Origin: Apostichopus japonicus
Lineage: Eukaryota > Echinodermata > Holothuroidea > Aspidochirotida > Stichopodidae
NCBI RefSeq assembly: GCF_037975245.1
Contig: NC_092569.1
Coordinates: 20,453,001-20,517,000, forward strand
Length of the DNA: 64,000 nucleotides
Reading direction: 5' to 3'
This document shows, piece after piece, positions 54,901 through 63,888 of the stretch (position 1 is the stretch's first letter; every line of letters begins with the position of its first letter). Both the position numbers and the translations under genes were made by a program. Below the pieces are notes generated by a model. It saw only the letters and a list, made by a program, of their open reading frames with translations. It had not been told where the DNA came from and ran no database searches.

Positions 54901-57900
54901 AGTTACGCTATTGTAATCCAATAGTCGACCCGCATCTGGGTGACCCTTTACCTAAGGTTGACCTCCAGTGACCTGTATTAGTTTCTTTTTTTTATTGGGA
55001 ATTTTAGTAGCCCATATTCAAACCTCAAAGGTTCCTTCTGATCAATATTGTCCATGGGTTGACCCTGTGCGACGTTTCTGTGCGAAGTTATCAGAGGTCA
55101 AGGTTTGGTTTGGTTTCAATAAACCTACATGTGGTAAGGATGGGTCTAACAGACTTGTCATATTGCTTTTTTGAATCACTGTGTCAAACTACATCCTACT
55201 ATGGGGTCAAAAGGTCAAATCTTGAAAATATGCTCATTTTCGGAGATCCGGGGCAAAGAAAAAGAGTTTGTCAATAGTTTGATATAAGATAGAGCTATAT
55301 GTGCTATATAGAGGAAACCCACTCCCGCTTCAATCGGACACCAGGTTCTCAAGGTATGGGGGGCCAAAGGTTGGTTTTGATACCTTTTTAGCAATTACAT
55401 TATGTGTGTACATTGGAGCAAATAACAAATTTAGGACAGAGTGCACATCATCAAGGGGAACATTTTTGTTTAAAAAATGTTGCAACAACTTCTAGTCACG
55501 AAGTCTGACATGGCTGATGTATTAAGAAAAGTTGCTGATGATGTAGGGGCACGTTTTCCAAAATAACCGTGATGTGATCCAAGGTCACCAAAGGTCAATT
55601 ATGGGTCAAAATGTGTTTTTTGGCAATAAATTGTGAACTATCATTGACAGGGTCGCAAAGTATAATATATATAATTCGCAAAGTATAGAACAATTTAAGG
55701 AGTTTTGAGAAAAGTTTGCTGTTGTTACTGCTAGGAATTTTGGAAGAGCGATGCTCTTACAACCTCAGATTATCATTGCGTAAAAGATCGCTTTGATTTA
55801 GGCAGTGAAATGGAGTAATAATTTTTTCGCGCATCAATCTGCAGCTAAAAGACAGATAATTAATTGGGAAATTGTACGAAGTCGCCGCTCTAATTGAGCA
55901 GCGGTTCAAAGTAGCAGTGAGGTACTGTATAGATATGCTTAGGACTCCCGCATACCTAGTTTCTGTATAGTATATGCACTATAGTATATGTATAGTAAAG
56001 TAGAGGAGCCCTAATGTAACAGAAGCAAAGCTATCTTCATAAGTATTTTTGCAGATGTTGTAATTTTAATTGTTTGAGACACCACAGTAGTCCTAGCTGC
56101 CTATTTTTGATTCTGCGACATGTTTTACTTTGTTTAACACTTACTTTTGGTAGAAAAAGTTTTAATTTCGTACTGCTAAGAAACATTGACTTTCTAATGC
56201 GCAATTACGTAGCACCATGCATCTGCCTCACTGCCTAACTTTTGTTCATAGAAAGTATTGATATGTTGCAGATCTGTACTTTGGAGACTTGGCCAACAAT
56301 CATAGGCCTAGTGACGAGTGGAATTTGGCAAATAGCGAGTACTTTCAAAAATATTTGTCGAGGCCTGAAACCTTCACAACATGATTTCTCATGGTAGAAA
56401 AAATGGATACTTTTCATACATGCTATATGGATTTGCCATATTGAGTACAATAATCATATTGCTTGTGCGGTCAAATTTCCTATAGGTCACCAGAGGTCAA
56501 ACTCTGAAAAACCTTTTACATGATATGTAACGATGGAAATCGTGGATACATCTAATACTTGTGGATTCGTGTGGATTCATAACATTGAGTACAATACCCC
56601 TATTGTTTTTGATGGAGGTGTGTATAGCCACGTACAGTAGACTGACCTGTGTTATAATGCCATAGTGTCAGGTTTGATCATTGAAACAACACATCATGTA
56701 AGGTAAAATTGTCAACAAAAAAAAAGGTATAACATTGACTTTCCCACTCAGCATTCCATTCGTACCCACGCACTCATAACTATGATTGATGTGTTTATTA
56801 TGATATAGCTTACTATCTCTTCCCCACACGTAGTATACCGAGGATTACAAGTTGGTTCTAACAATACAGCTCACCATACACTTGAGGTGACGCTAACTTG
56901 CAATTTAGTAGGTCAGTCTGCCAATATGGGCGTACGAAAATGACAAACTATCCGAAACCCCCAAAATCACAATTAGTGTATTAAATATTCCATTTATGTA
57001 TACACTGCAGTTTTAAATGTAAAACGCAAATATTCACGGACCAAGGAGGTCAAAGATCAAATTGATCAAACTTGTTTTTTTTTGCGAAGAAGTGTTTTCA
57101 AACTACTCTTTTATCTTAAGAGTTACAGACTCAAATGTTATGGTATGTGTCTGTGTAACGGGTTGTTACGACTGCGTGACTAATGGTGGCTTAAGGAGAA
57201 AGGTTAGAGGGTTAAAAGTCAAGTAACCATAAAAGTAAACACTGTAACCGCCACACGTATACTTTATAACAATATAGATTAATAATTCAAACACAGGTAG
57301 TTTACCACAGACAAGGGACGTAGCCAAGGGGGCAATCGCCCCCGCCCCCTCTTTGAGTAGCCAGAAAAATTAACTAAATGGAAATACCACTAAAGCCCTC
57401 TTTTCAGGTAGAAGAGAGCTAAGCGTCCCTTCTAAATCATTCCCATGACAGTTCGTCTGCTACGTAATACAATCAGGGATGTCGCTAGAGGGGGGGGGGG
57501 GTGTGGGGGTGTCTCACACCCCCCCAATCTTGGTAAAACTGACGATAGTTGGAAAATTTGAGTGCGACAGTCGGAATTTCCGACTGTCGCACTGTCATTT
57601 TTCCGACTGTCGCACTCTTATTTTCTTGTAATTTGTGAGTGACCTAAAATTTATGGTCAAAATTGACCTTTAATAAGTCATATTTACCACGTATTCCTTG
57701 TCACATTGAGAAATTGTATCTCGCGATCTTTATACTCCACCATACAAAACTTCGTATGATTTTGAATACTCTAAAAAAATGCCTTATAGAACTACTGTAC
57801 AACGTTCGCCAGCTTCAATTTGGATAATTTATGTATTAATTTTGCAATTGGGTGGGTTGACCCTGTTCGCTAGCTTCAAGTAAGTTCAGTAGATACATTT

Positions 57901-59281
57901 AATAGTATACAATTAAAACACTCAATGCTAATCTACGGAAGCTTAAAAGTGCCATCAACATAAGAAAAACTTTGCCCCATAAGGTGACATTTTTCAGTAA
58001 ATTGTTTAGATAACAAGATAAAATCTTATCAAAAACAGAAAAATGTTGGATTGCCCAGTTGCTGACCGTATCGTTGACGAGTAGTGCGGGGGGTAGGGGG
58101 GGGGGGTACAAGGCAGCAGTCGGAATTTTCTGGCTCCAAAACCAATCCAGTCGGAATTTCAGCCACTACACCCCCCCCCCCCAAATCATCAGGCCTTAGC
58201 TACGTCCCTGAATACAATACTCTTATTATTGTTTATTTCCTGCAACCTGGGAAGTATTTTGGACCAAACGTTTCTTTTTACATCATGACGCTCCGTTAAG
58301 TGTAATAATGCTCCCTTCGTGAGGAGTGCCCCTTTTAAAATGTATCATTTGGATAAGTTGTGCGGAATAAACAAGGTTTTGCATACAACTTCTTGACTAT
58401 AAGTCCTGATTTACTTCAAATTTGGCCAAGGTGAAGTAACCATGAAAATCATTTTGAACATAACAATTTCACTAAAATAATTATATAGTCCAATATCCCA
58501 AACACGAGTAGTTTGTCATTGTTCATTACACTCCAAATGTCACGCAACCAAAGTAGGTCTAAATCAAGCTCGGCCAAATTTGTGCGAAAAGGAATTTCGC
58601 CAAGAACCCAATTGACCGTAAGGCCGATGGGACTTCAAACTTGACGAGTATGTGCCTGGGCATGGGCTGTAGTGTATGAGTGACAAACGAATACTTAGGA
58701 TCAAAGATCAGGGGTCAAATAAGAAGGAAAAAAACAGCATTTTGGTCACTTCACGTATATACCAAAATAAAAGAATGGCCGAAACATTCAAGCAGTGCAC
58801 AAGTAGGATACCACAAACAACATACCTTCAGGGTGTTTATTTAATGCACAATGCCAAAGGGAATGTGATAAAGGAGGTAAATGTAAAAACTGGCCAAATT
58901 TGTGCTAAAATGTATGATTTATCTACATTAAGTTTAAAGTCCGAAATATTCCGGTAGCTAAAATTGCTTTGCGCTAATTTGTTATTGCCAAACGAAAACA
59001 AAATGTATCCATAGGGAAGTATTGTAGTGTCTGCATTGTTGTAAATAATTCAATGTAATAATGTGTATTTAGACACAAACCATTATACTATTATTTCAGG
59101 TTGCCCGTACCATACTAATCCTCTCTCTCGCGGCTAAGACGAGAAATGACGTAATGTTCAACCAAAGATTCATCGATAACGATATATACATATACTTACT
59201 TGTCCTCGCCATAGTATACAGTAGAACGACAAACAGACAATGCCATCCGGTTATGGTATTTTGACCAGTAATGATACCCAT
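36901..59281 (-). CDS. Small single-pass EGF membrane protein, six coding exons (gene A)
   Basis: Exons in transcript order: 59281-59200, 44545-44444, 42454-42341, 40419-40306, 37903-37789, 36922-36901. Total 549 nt, 182 aa plus stop, with GT-AG borders and phases 1, 1, 1, 1, 2. Order: signal peptide (1-27), four-cysteine module (28-61), two calcium-type EGF domains (about 62-137), transmembrane helix (about 150-170), tail of about ten residues ending NANRPT. A type I surface protein is inferred: N-glycan sequons are in the extracellular part and basic residues follow the helix. The exons for both EGFs lie in near-identical 2-kb repeats. Exon 1 is separated from exon 2 by 14.7 kb of repeats, so its assignment rests on phase, strand, order and signal-peptide character. 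No ligand or pathway can be named. Confidence 0.72.
37789..37903 (-). CDS. Gene A exon 5: transmembrane segment
   Basis: 115 nt, phase 1 in, phase 2 out. After [11 protein letters not shown] it encodes [20 protein letters not shown] followed by IWAIWARR, a hydrophobic helix closed by arginines. The acceptor tttgcttag and donor gtatac mirror those of the gene B exon at 61394-61517 (ttgcttag, gtatat), showing shared ancestry. Confidence 0.85.
38150..39000. repeat. About 39-bp minisatellite in the last long intron of gene A
   Basis: About 21 units of ACTACTACGAGTTACATATG, agtagtatgcgtatgctata, with point variants. Located between EGF exon 4 and the transmembrane exon. Confidence 0.95.
39060..39505. 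repeat. Two-copy tandem duplication, about 215-bp units
   Basis: About 39060-39275 and 39290-39505 share ATGAGGAGTATAAAGAAACC, aggccta remnants and tttcaacat-tagcc, with many substitutions. Confidence 0.82.
40306..40419 (-). CDS. Gene A exon 4: EGF domain (left copy of the duplication)
   Basis: 114 nt, phase 1-1, between ctctctgcag and gtgagt. It reads [20 protein letters not shown], then [17 protein letters not shown]. All six cysteines are intact. It lies exactly 2035 bp from its twin. Confidence 0.92.
40538..40627 (-). pseudogene. Degenerate EGF exon, left copy
   Basis: Clearly derived from the EGF exons ([20 protein letters not shown], intact gtgagt donor), with a net 24-nt deletion removing the FTCTC region. 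Cysteines 4 and 5 are lost and a new cysteine follows the second. The 90-nt frame stays open and phase 1-1, but the acceptor side is purine-rich (gaaaatttaag), so splicing is doubtful. Confidence 0.7.
41270..41395. repeat. CAT/CAC trinucleotide tract, left copy
   Basis: Imperfect (CATCGT)n and (CACCAT)n runs. The twin tract lies at 43303-43428. The poly-His and poly-Asp open frames here are composition artefacts. Confidence 0.93.
41457..41694. repeat. 36-bp minisatellite, left copy
   Basis: About six units of CACCCAGCTGTCTGACATAC plus taccgccccatgcaca. The array ends abruptly at the start of the right 2-kb copy. Confidence 0.93.
42341..42454 (-). CDS. Gene A exon 3: EGF domain (right copy of the duplication)
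   Basis: 114 nt, phase 1-1. Six cysteines with spacing x4, x5, x8, x1, x8. It opens with INEC and carries [10 protein letters not shown], matching the calcium-EGF pattern C-x-[DN]-x4-[FY]-x-C. PCANNATC fits both an N-glycan sequon and the O-fucose consensus before the third cysteine. It differs from the left copy by T for A in the CND loop. Confidence 0.92.
42573..42662 (-). pseudogene. Degenerate EGF exon, right copy
   Basis: Duplicate of the exon at 40538-40627, at the same 2035-bp offset. It has the same internal deletion and the same weak acceptor, so the damage came before the 2-kb duplication. Confidence 0.7.
43490..43980. repeat. 36-bp minisatellite, right copy, expanded
   Basis: Same unit as at 41457-41694 but about 13-14 copies, with pairwise alternation of catgcacacc and catgtacatc types. 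Confidence 0.93.
44180..44235 (+). repeat. Decayed tRNA-like (SINE head) sequence
   Basis: TGGCTCAGTTG at 44183-44193 fits the A-box consensus, and the following order (taagctctgtaatccggaggtc) is tRNA-like. The B box is poorly kept. Confidence 0.35.
44444..44545 (-). CDS. Gene A exon 2: four-cysteine module
   Basis: 102 nt, phase 1-1, after aactgcag and before gtaagt. It encodes [20 protein letters not shown] then [13 protein letters not shown]. Cysteine spacing is C-x10-C-x9-CC. Two N-glycosylation sequons, NET and NLT, are present. The family is not recognised. Confidence 0.78.
45540..46215. repeat. Dispersed repeat, copy 1
   Basis: Closely related to 55685-56345, sharing GTAAAAGATCGCTTTGATTT, gcgcatcaatctgcagctaa and gcgcaattacgtagcaccat. 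Both copies are direct and lie in the same gene A intron. Confidence 0.88.
46216..47456. other. Intronic stretch, nothing recognised
   Basis: AT-rich intron sequence of gene A. No domain, tandem repeat or transposon end was recognised. Confidence 0.5.
47457..49150 (-). pseudogene. Broken non-LTR retrotransposon (L1/Tx1-like), endonuclease and reverse transcriptase
   Basis: The reading order on the minus strand is correct for a LINE. Endonuclease: [19 protein letters not shown] and WGGDFN (49014-49000), then after a frameshift [17 protein letters not shown] and [11 protein letters not shown] (48980-48726). [32 protein letters not shown] (about 48527-48230), [25 protein letters not shown] (to 47864), and the catalytic NYADD at 47826-47812. 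Several frameshifts, a shortened linker and a damaged PLS block make it inactive. It is inserted in the large first intron of gene A, in the same orientation. Clade assignment rests on motif style only. Confidence 0.9.
49590..50735. repeat. 46-bp minisatellite
   Basis: About 25 units of ACAGATGACAGAATCACAGC, tacaaaacatcttagaacct, atcccc. Some units carry a shorter A-rich variant (cagctaaaaaaaaacatctaag), which recurs about every eight units. Confidence 0.96.
50736..53700. other. Intronic stretch, no exon supported
   Basis: Gene A intron. It includes a GC-rich patch of short GTGCCCCTCG-type repeats at 51605-51665. Short open frames here lack domains and splice support. Confidence 0.5.
53757..55655. 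repeat. Two tandem units (about 930-950 bp) of an AGGTCA-rich repeat
   Basis: Units about 53757-54715 and 54716-55655 share cagggt-cgacatg-tattttgggag, cccgcatct-gg-gacc, gaggaaacc-actcccgctt and cacgttttccaaaataaccg. AGGTCA or TGACCT occurs every 50-100 bases. Related fragments lie at 16930-17530, 44640-44830 and 56460-56610. Confidence 0.85.
55685..56345. repeat. Dispersed repeat, copy 2
   Basis: Partner of 45540-46215. It directly follows the AGGTCA-rich units. Confidence 0.88.
57474..58210. mobile_element. CAGGGACGT hAT-like MITE, internally deleted, perfect 8-bp TSD
   Basis: Left end CAGGGATGTCGCTAGAGGGG, inverted right end CAGGGACGTAGCTAAGGCCT. Flanks aatacaat at 57466-57473 and 58211-58218 are identical. 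It keeps the palindrome (57560-57594, last base changed) but lacks most CAATTGAAC subrepeats. In intron 1 of gene A. Confidence 0.93.
58219..59199. other. Intronic stretch with an unassigned ORF
   Basis: A 93-codon open frame (58676-58957, plus) reads basic and polar ([12 protein letters not shown]) without a domain. It sits in repeat-like DNA with ggggtcaaa motifs and is probably not a gene. Confidence 0.4.
59200..59281 (-). CDS. Gene A exon 1: signal peptide
   Basis: The ATG has A at -3 and G at +4. It reads [20 protein letters not shown] then LYTMART, a hydrophobic core flanked by polar residues, and ends one base into a codon at a consensus gtaagt. Phase 1 fits the cysteine module exon at 44545. 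It lies 1.6 kb downstream of the end of gene B, as expected for a head-to-tail pair. It could instead belong to a gene not recognised here. Confidence 0.6.
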
Positions 59282-59844
59282 GCTGGTAATGATAATCTCT
59301 TCTTACTTCCACGAGGTGATATCATATAGGCCTAATAATGTTCGACTTCGTCTGCGGATCGTAGACATGCATGGAACAGTATCGATGCTCTTCTGTGAGG
59401 TTCGTTCACTTCTCAGATTGCGTGTGATCACCTTGTTAGTGTTCTCGATGGCGCTATTTTAGATTCAACTGCTCACACTTCTCCAGCCTATACATGTAAT
59501 TTATTACGAGATTTTTCAATATACTATTATGCAATTACATCGCAGTGGCGAATTTATCAACCAACCTGGGTACTGTCATGGATCAAGGGACTAATTAGCC
59601 GAATGTTGTACTCGGATAAACTAAACTACAACAGCTCTTGTTTTTGAAAATCTGAATAATTTATTGTAGAAGTTCATTATATGCAGATATGTTTGTAACT
59701 AAGGTCGGTGGTACACTAAACACCCTCACAGAACAGTATGTACTACAAATAGACAATTTATATACATATACACACACACCGGCACACCCATATATATTAT
59801 ATTAATTAATTAAGATTAAACCAGAAAAAGTCCACCTCACGAAC

Positions 59845-59935
59845 GGTTTCGTCCTTTTGGGACTCATTGGGCGAAGGTAGGAATCTAAGCCCCGATCTTG
59901 TGTCACAGACCGAAGTTCGTACCATTCGACCACAG
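59845..59935 (-). mobile_element. tRNA-derived SINE-like element with a hammerhead-like core
   Basis: On the minus strand TGGTCGAATGG (59932-59922) fits the A box and GGCTTAGATTCC (59891-59880) approximates the B box 30 bases on. The loop between carries ctGTGac like a His-type anticodon. Then ATGAGTCCCAAAAGGACGAA and ACC follow (59867-59845), which is the stem II and GAAA part of a hammerhead ribozyme. Schistosome Sm-alpha SINE-like elements combine these two parts. Confidence 0.55.
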
Positions 59936-60187
59936 TGATTCTACGAGTGTGTGAATGCGTATAAAATGGCTTTGTATAACTGCAAATGAGGGCGTATTAC
60001 TCAATTGTTATAATTGTACCGGTCGTGAAAGTGGAATTTTTCTGGTCTGTTGATCCTTAATTTATTATATATCATATTATTATATATCACATTCATTTCT
60101 TATACTAACAGCTTAGCTTGCCTATAAAAAGTGGTACTTCTGTGTAACTTGTCAGATTCACTAGGTGTTCACTCTATACTATTAGAA

Positions 60188-60390
<203 letters not shown>

Positions 60391-60886
60391 CATGTTACTA
60401 AATCAGCCAGACTGTTAGAGAGAGCCGCTGCGGTGTTTTTTCGATGCCGATGATAATATTTGATGCTTCGTGATGTTATTTGTTTGTTTATAAGCACTAC
60501 TTTACAACATATGACGTAAGCATGGCCACTAGAGTTACAGCAGCATCCAGTATTTCTCATTTGCAATGACGTAACAGCTATTTGCATTATTCGGCATCAG
60601 ATACTGTACGGTGTGGAATATTGTAACATAAGTCAATAGTATTTGTCAGATCGCATAGGAAGTTGTATTCAAACTCAGCCCACATATATATTTTGGAAAG
60701 AAATATTAATGTTACAAGCACTTCGTGTACTTCAGTGGCTTGAATGAACAATCTTCATTTGTGTACTTATTTTGTTAAATGTTTGCAATGTACAATACGA
60801 TCATCGCATGTGCTTTTTACTGCAGGAACCCCTAATACAAATTTGACCCAACCGGGGAGGGCGAAGGGGGTTGGGGGAGCGGGAAG

Positions 60887-61001
60887 TCATGGGTTGGACC
60901 GGTGTCCAGTATTATTGGAATTGTTGTCCCCAACGTTTCTTAGGGCGAAGGCAGGGCTCCCTTTCCCGTCCACAGTTCCGGGTTTACCGGTATGTGTGTT
61001 T
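60887..61001 (-). CDS. Gene B cytoplasmic tail exon and stop
   Basis: The acceptor ttaatctctcttcag has a good pyrimidine tract. Phase 2 joining gives R, then [37 protein letters not shown] and TGA. The 37-residue tail is hydrophilic and rich in N, G and S, with no recognised signalling motif. Confidence 0.82.
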
Positions 61002-63888
61002 CTGAAGAGAGATTAAACAAATTTGAAGTTATTATAATATGTTAAACTTTTTACTGGGTAAAGTCAAAATGTCCTCAAGGTAAACTATAACTTAAAATTG
61101 CGCTCTGATTCGATATATTACCCATTATTCGGGAATATCGTTATGATTAAGCAAAAAAAGCTTAAGTTTTACCTGATGCCGTCAATAGTTGGATACTAAC
61201 GAACTGACTTTCAATGGGCGTATTTGTCTGATTTACAGCATACGCAACGTTGCGCACTAGGCTTATGTTTCAGTTTATGCAAAACAAGTGCAATATAGTA
61301 CAACACACAATATTGTACGATGACTTTATTACAACTGCTACGGAAAAACTTATTTTACAAACGTTAAATGAAATGATTAGTATCTATATATACCTGCGTG
61401 TCCATATCCAGATACCACCACCGATGACTCCAAGAAGTAGGCTGATACCCAGGACGACGGCAGCTAACCCAATGACATAGTACCATTGCAGTGTCTCATT
61501 TGTAGGCGGTCGCACATCTAAGCAAAATCAATATCACTGTTAATCTAGACATATGCTGAAATGATTTCACATTACAAATTGCTGCTAATTATCAAGGTGC
61601 CAAATCATCGATTTTTTTTGCAGATACTTTTTATATTCTTAAAATCTTGATTTTAGGTCTAAATACTTTGTCAAGTCATCTTATCTGGTTAAGAAACATA
61701 TACATAACATTCATTTGGACAAGTTTTGAGTCTTTGACGACTGTCGGAAGTTAGGTCACGAATGTTGGGTAAATACAGTCATGATCAGGCGCAGCCTGTT
61801 TTCATAAAATAGAATGCAATTATTTCTTCTGGTTGACGTTGTGAGTTAGGAAAGTCAGCACTCTTTAGACCTAGATTGCTCTACTTACATTACTACACCT
61901 ATGGTTGCAATAAATAAACAAAAAGTTACCGTTGTCACACGTCGTTCCAATATAGCCATCATTACACTCGCATGAGAACCCGTTCATTCCATCAAAACAC
62001 TGTCCGTTATTTTGACAAGGGTTAGATGCACACTCGTCGATATCTGACAATTCGAATTATAAGGATTAGAGCAAGACTATTGAATCCACGATATGACTAC
62101 ATAATGCAGACACATATAGAACTATGTGGGTGCGTTTGAGTTTACAGACGCAATTTACAAGATCGGTTAGAATTCCCCTTTTAAACCAATGAGTGCCTTT
62201 TTCAGTTAAAAGATAATATTTTATGAGACATTAAGAACCGGTAAGAAGCCTTTTGTTAAAAATTTCAGCCGATATTCAAAGCTAGTACATTAACTACTGG
62301 TGTCAACTGTAACTCATGTTACCGTGTTACGAACATAAAGCAGTACTTACTGATACACGGTTGTGAGACAGGGACAGTAGTAACATGTGTTACAGGTTGC
62401 ACAGGTAGTTACTGTACTAGCTATGTGTTTGAGAAAAGGAGGTACGGTACCGCTCGATTCCAGTTCACACCTCTCTTTAAATTACGCCAATTCTTCATGC
62501 CGAGAACGAAGAAAGGCCATGTTCGGGTATATCCATAGACCTACTTATAGCATACAACGACTAGATACGACTTCATTTTAGAATCCCGTATTAAAGAACT
62601 CGCACTCAATGGCTGGTACAGCAACTGATGTGTATGTACCACAACCGTGCATCGGTAATACTTTGTGTTCGCAACACGGTAACATGTGTTAGTTACTGTA
62701 CGAGTCATGAGTAGCAGGTGAAAATTTAAAAGAAACAGTACTTCAAAAGTCTTGTTTGCTGATCCAGAATGTGCACGAGGGCTAAATTGTTTTTTGACTT
62801 TGCGCATTGCATCCTCAAATCATAGTAAAATGTCCCACTGTCCATGAAAGTGTATATCCTGTCCCAAGATTGGGCCGTCGTTGGTCTGTACATTGATCTA
62901 CCAGTCTCCCACCAATTGACATGCAACACGGTCCTTACATAGGTGTACGAATTAAATAGGTAATGCAGATGTTGAGTTTCGCCATTACTCACCAATCTCA
63001 CATAATTGTCCTTCAAAACCATCCGTACAGGTACACGTGAAACTGTTGATTTCGTCATTACACGTGGCAAGGTTGGAACACGGCGACGATTCACATTCAT
63101 TTACATCTGACAAGAAAATAATACTTTTGTGTTATAGAAGATACATGGCAAGGCATGCTAATTGTACATTTTCTGCTTTTTTTATATGCAATTATAGTCA
63201 ACTAAACATTAAATAAATATTTCTGGTAAAAAATGGGAATAATTTGGTTACACTTTTCGAAGCGAGCCACCTCTTATGTAGTTGATAATGTTTGACAGCC
63301 TAATAACGAAATATAGAAATAAACATTTGAACAGTAATTTAAGTTAGATAATAAAGGAGATGTTCATTTCAACATGAAATACAAAGCAAAATAACAATGA
63401 ACTAACAATTAAATGATGTCAATTTTACTCACCAGTCTCGCACAACCGTCCTTCAAAACCATCGATACAAGAACACGTGAAATTGTTGATTTCGTCATTA
63501 CACGTGGCGATATTAGAACACGGTGACGACTCACACTCATTAATATCTAAAGGAAATTTAAAAAAAAAATATTGTGTTAACTGTTCACAGTAAGTCATTC
63601 CAAATGATGATGTTTTGTTTGGCCATATATAACAAAGCAATGAACTAAAAATGCAATAATGGTCAGATTTCGAAAACCGCTAGCATAAGAACACGTGAAA
63701 TTGTTTACTTCTGTTTTGAAATAAATCAACAAAAATAAATAAATAAACAAATAAAGGATATCAATTTTACTCACCAGTTTCACATAATCGTCCTTCAAAA
63801 CCATCGTTACAATAACACGTGAAACTGTTGATTTCGTCATTACACGTGGCGTTATTAGAACACGGTGACGTTTCACATTCGTTGATAT
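60887..63888 (-). CDS. EGF-repeat single-pass membrane protein, 3' part (gene B), cut by the window edge
   Basis: Six exons in view, in transcript order: 63888-63775, 63546-63433, 63106-62993, 62043-61930, 61517-61394 and 61001-60887. The first four are 114-nt, phase 1-1 EGF modules, followed by a 124-nt transmembrane exon and a tail exon ending in TGA. All splice sites are GT-AG and the joined frame is open. The N-terminus and probably more EGF repeats lie beyond 64000. Calcium-EGF motifs suggest a rigid extracellular stalk, and a type I surface protein is inferred. It is the upstream neighbour and paralog of gene A. A half-EGF relic lies between its first two exons in view. EGF repeats of this type are widespread (Notch, fibropellins, fibrillins), so no orthology is claimed. 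Confidence 0.88.
61394..61517 (-). CDS. Gene B transmembrane exon
   Basis: 124 nt, phase 1 in, phase 2 out. After [10 protein letters not shown] it gives [20 protein letters not shown] followed by [10 protein letters not shown], a hydrophobic helix with glycines and a basic end. NET is a juxtamembrane glycan sequon. Confidence 0.9.
61930..62043 (-). CDS. Gene B EGF exon 4, membrane proximal
   Basis: 114 nt after attgtcag, with donor gtaact. [28 protein letters not shown] and [11 protein letters not shown]. It is more divergent from the others and closest to a textbook calcium-EGF. It lacks the T-before-C3 O-fucose pattern of its siblings. Confidence 0.94.
62284..62433. mobile_element. Foldback element related to 17847-18127
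   Basis: Carries AGCTAGTACATTAACTACTG, catgttaccgtgtt-cgaaca and the inverse ctgtactagct. In the intron between EGF exons 4 and 3 of gene B. Confidence 0.7.
62609..62713. mobile_element. Second foldback fragment, same family
   Basis: Reads ggctggtacagcaactgatg, accacaaccgtgcat, ttcgcaacacggtaacatgt and ttactgtacgagtcatgag. It is 180 bp from the copy at 62284-62433. Confidence 0.65.
62993..63106 (-). CDS. Gene B EGF exon 3 in view
   Basis: 114 nt after cttgtcag. [28 protein letters not shown] and [11 protein letters not shown]. Six cysteines, donor gtgagt. Confidence 0.94.
63433..63546 (-). CDS. Gene B EGF exon 2 in view
   Basis: 114 nt after cctttag. [28 protein letters not shown] and [11 protein letters not shown]. 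It keeps all six cysteines and the calcium motif. Confidence 0.94.
63661..63720 (-). pseudogene. Relic of the second half of an EGF exon
   Basis: On the minus strand the sequence reads [15 protein letters not shown], matching [16 protein letters not shown] of the neighbouring exons. The fifth cysteine is Y and the last cysteine and donor are gone. It is a decayed duplicate between two live EGF exons. Confidence 0.65.
63775..63888 (-). CDS. Gene B EGF exon 1 in view
   Basis: 114 nt between tctctgcag and gtgagt. [28 protein letters not shown] and [11 protein letters not shown]: six cysteines, calcium-EGF consensus, NAT sequon overlapping an O-fucose consensus. Confidence 0.94.

Noticed and set aside
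60744..61016. Plus-strand frame over the gene B tail exon, with tactgcag before and gtatgt after
   Set aside because: The minus-strand reading fits the gene B phase, has a strong acceptor shared with gene A, and ends in a stop. The plus-strand frame is its shadow.
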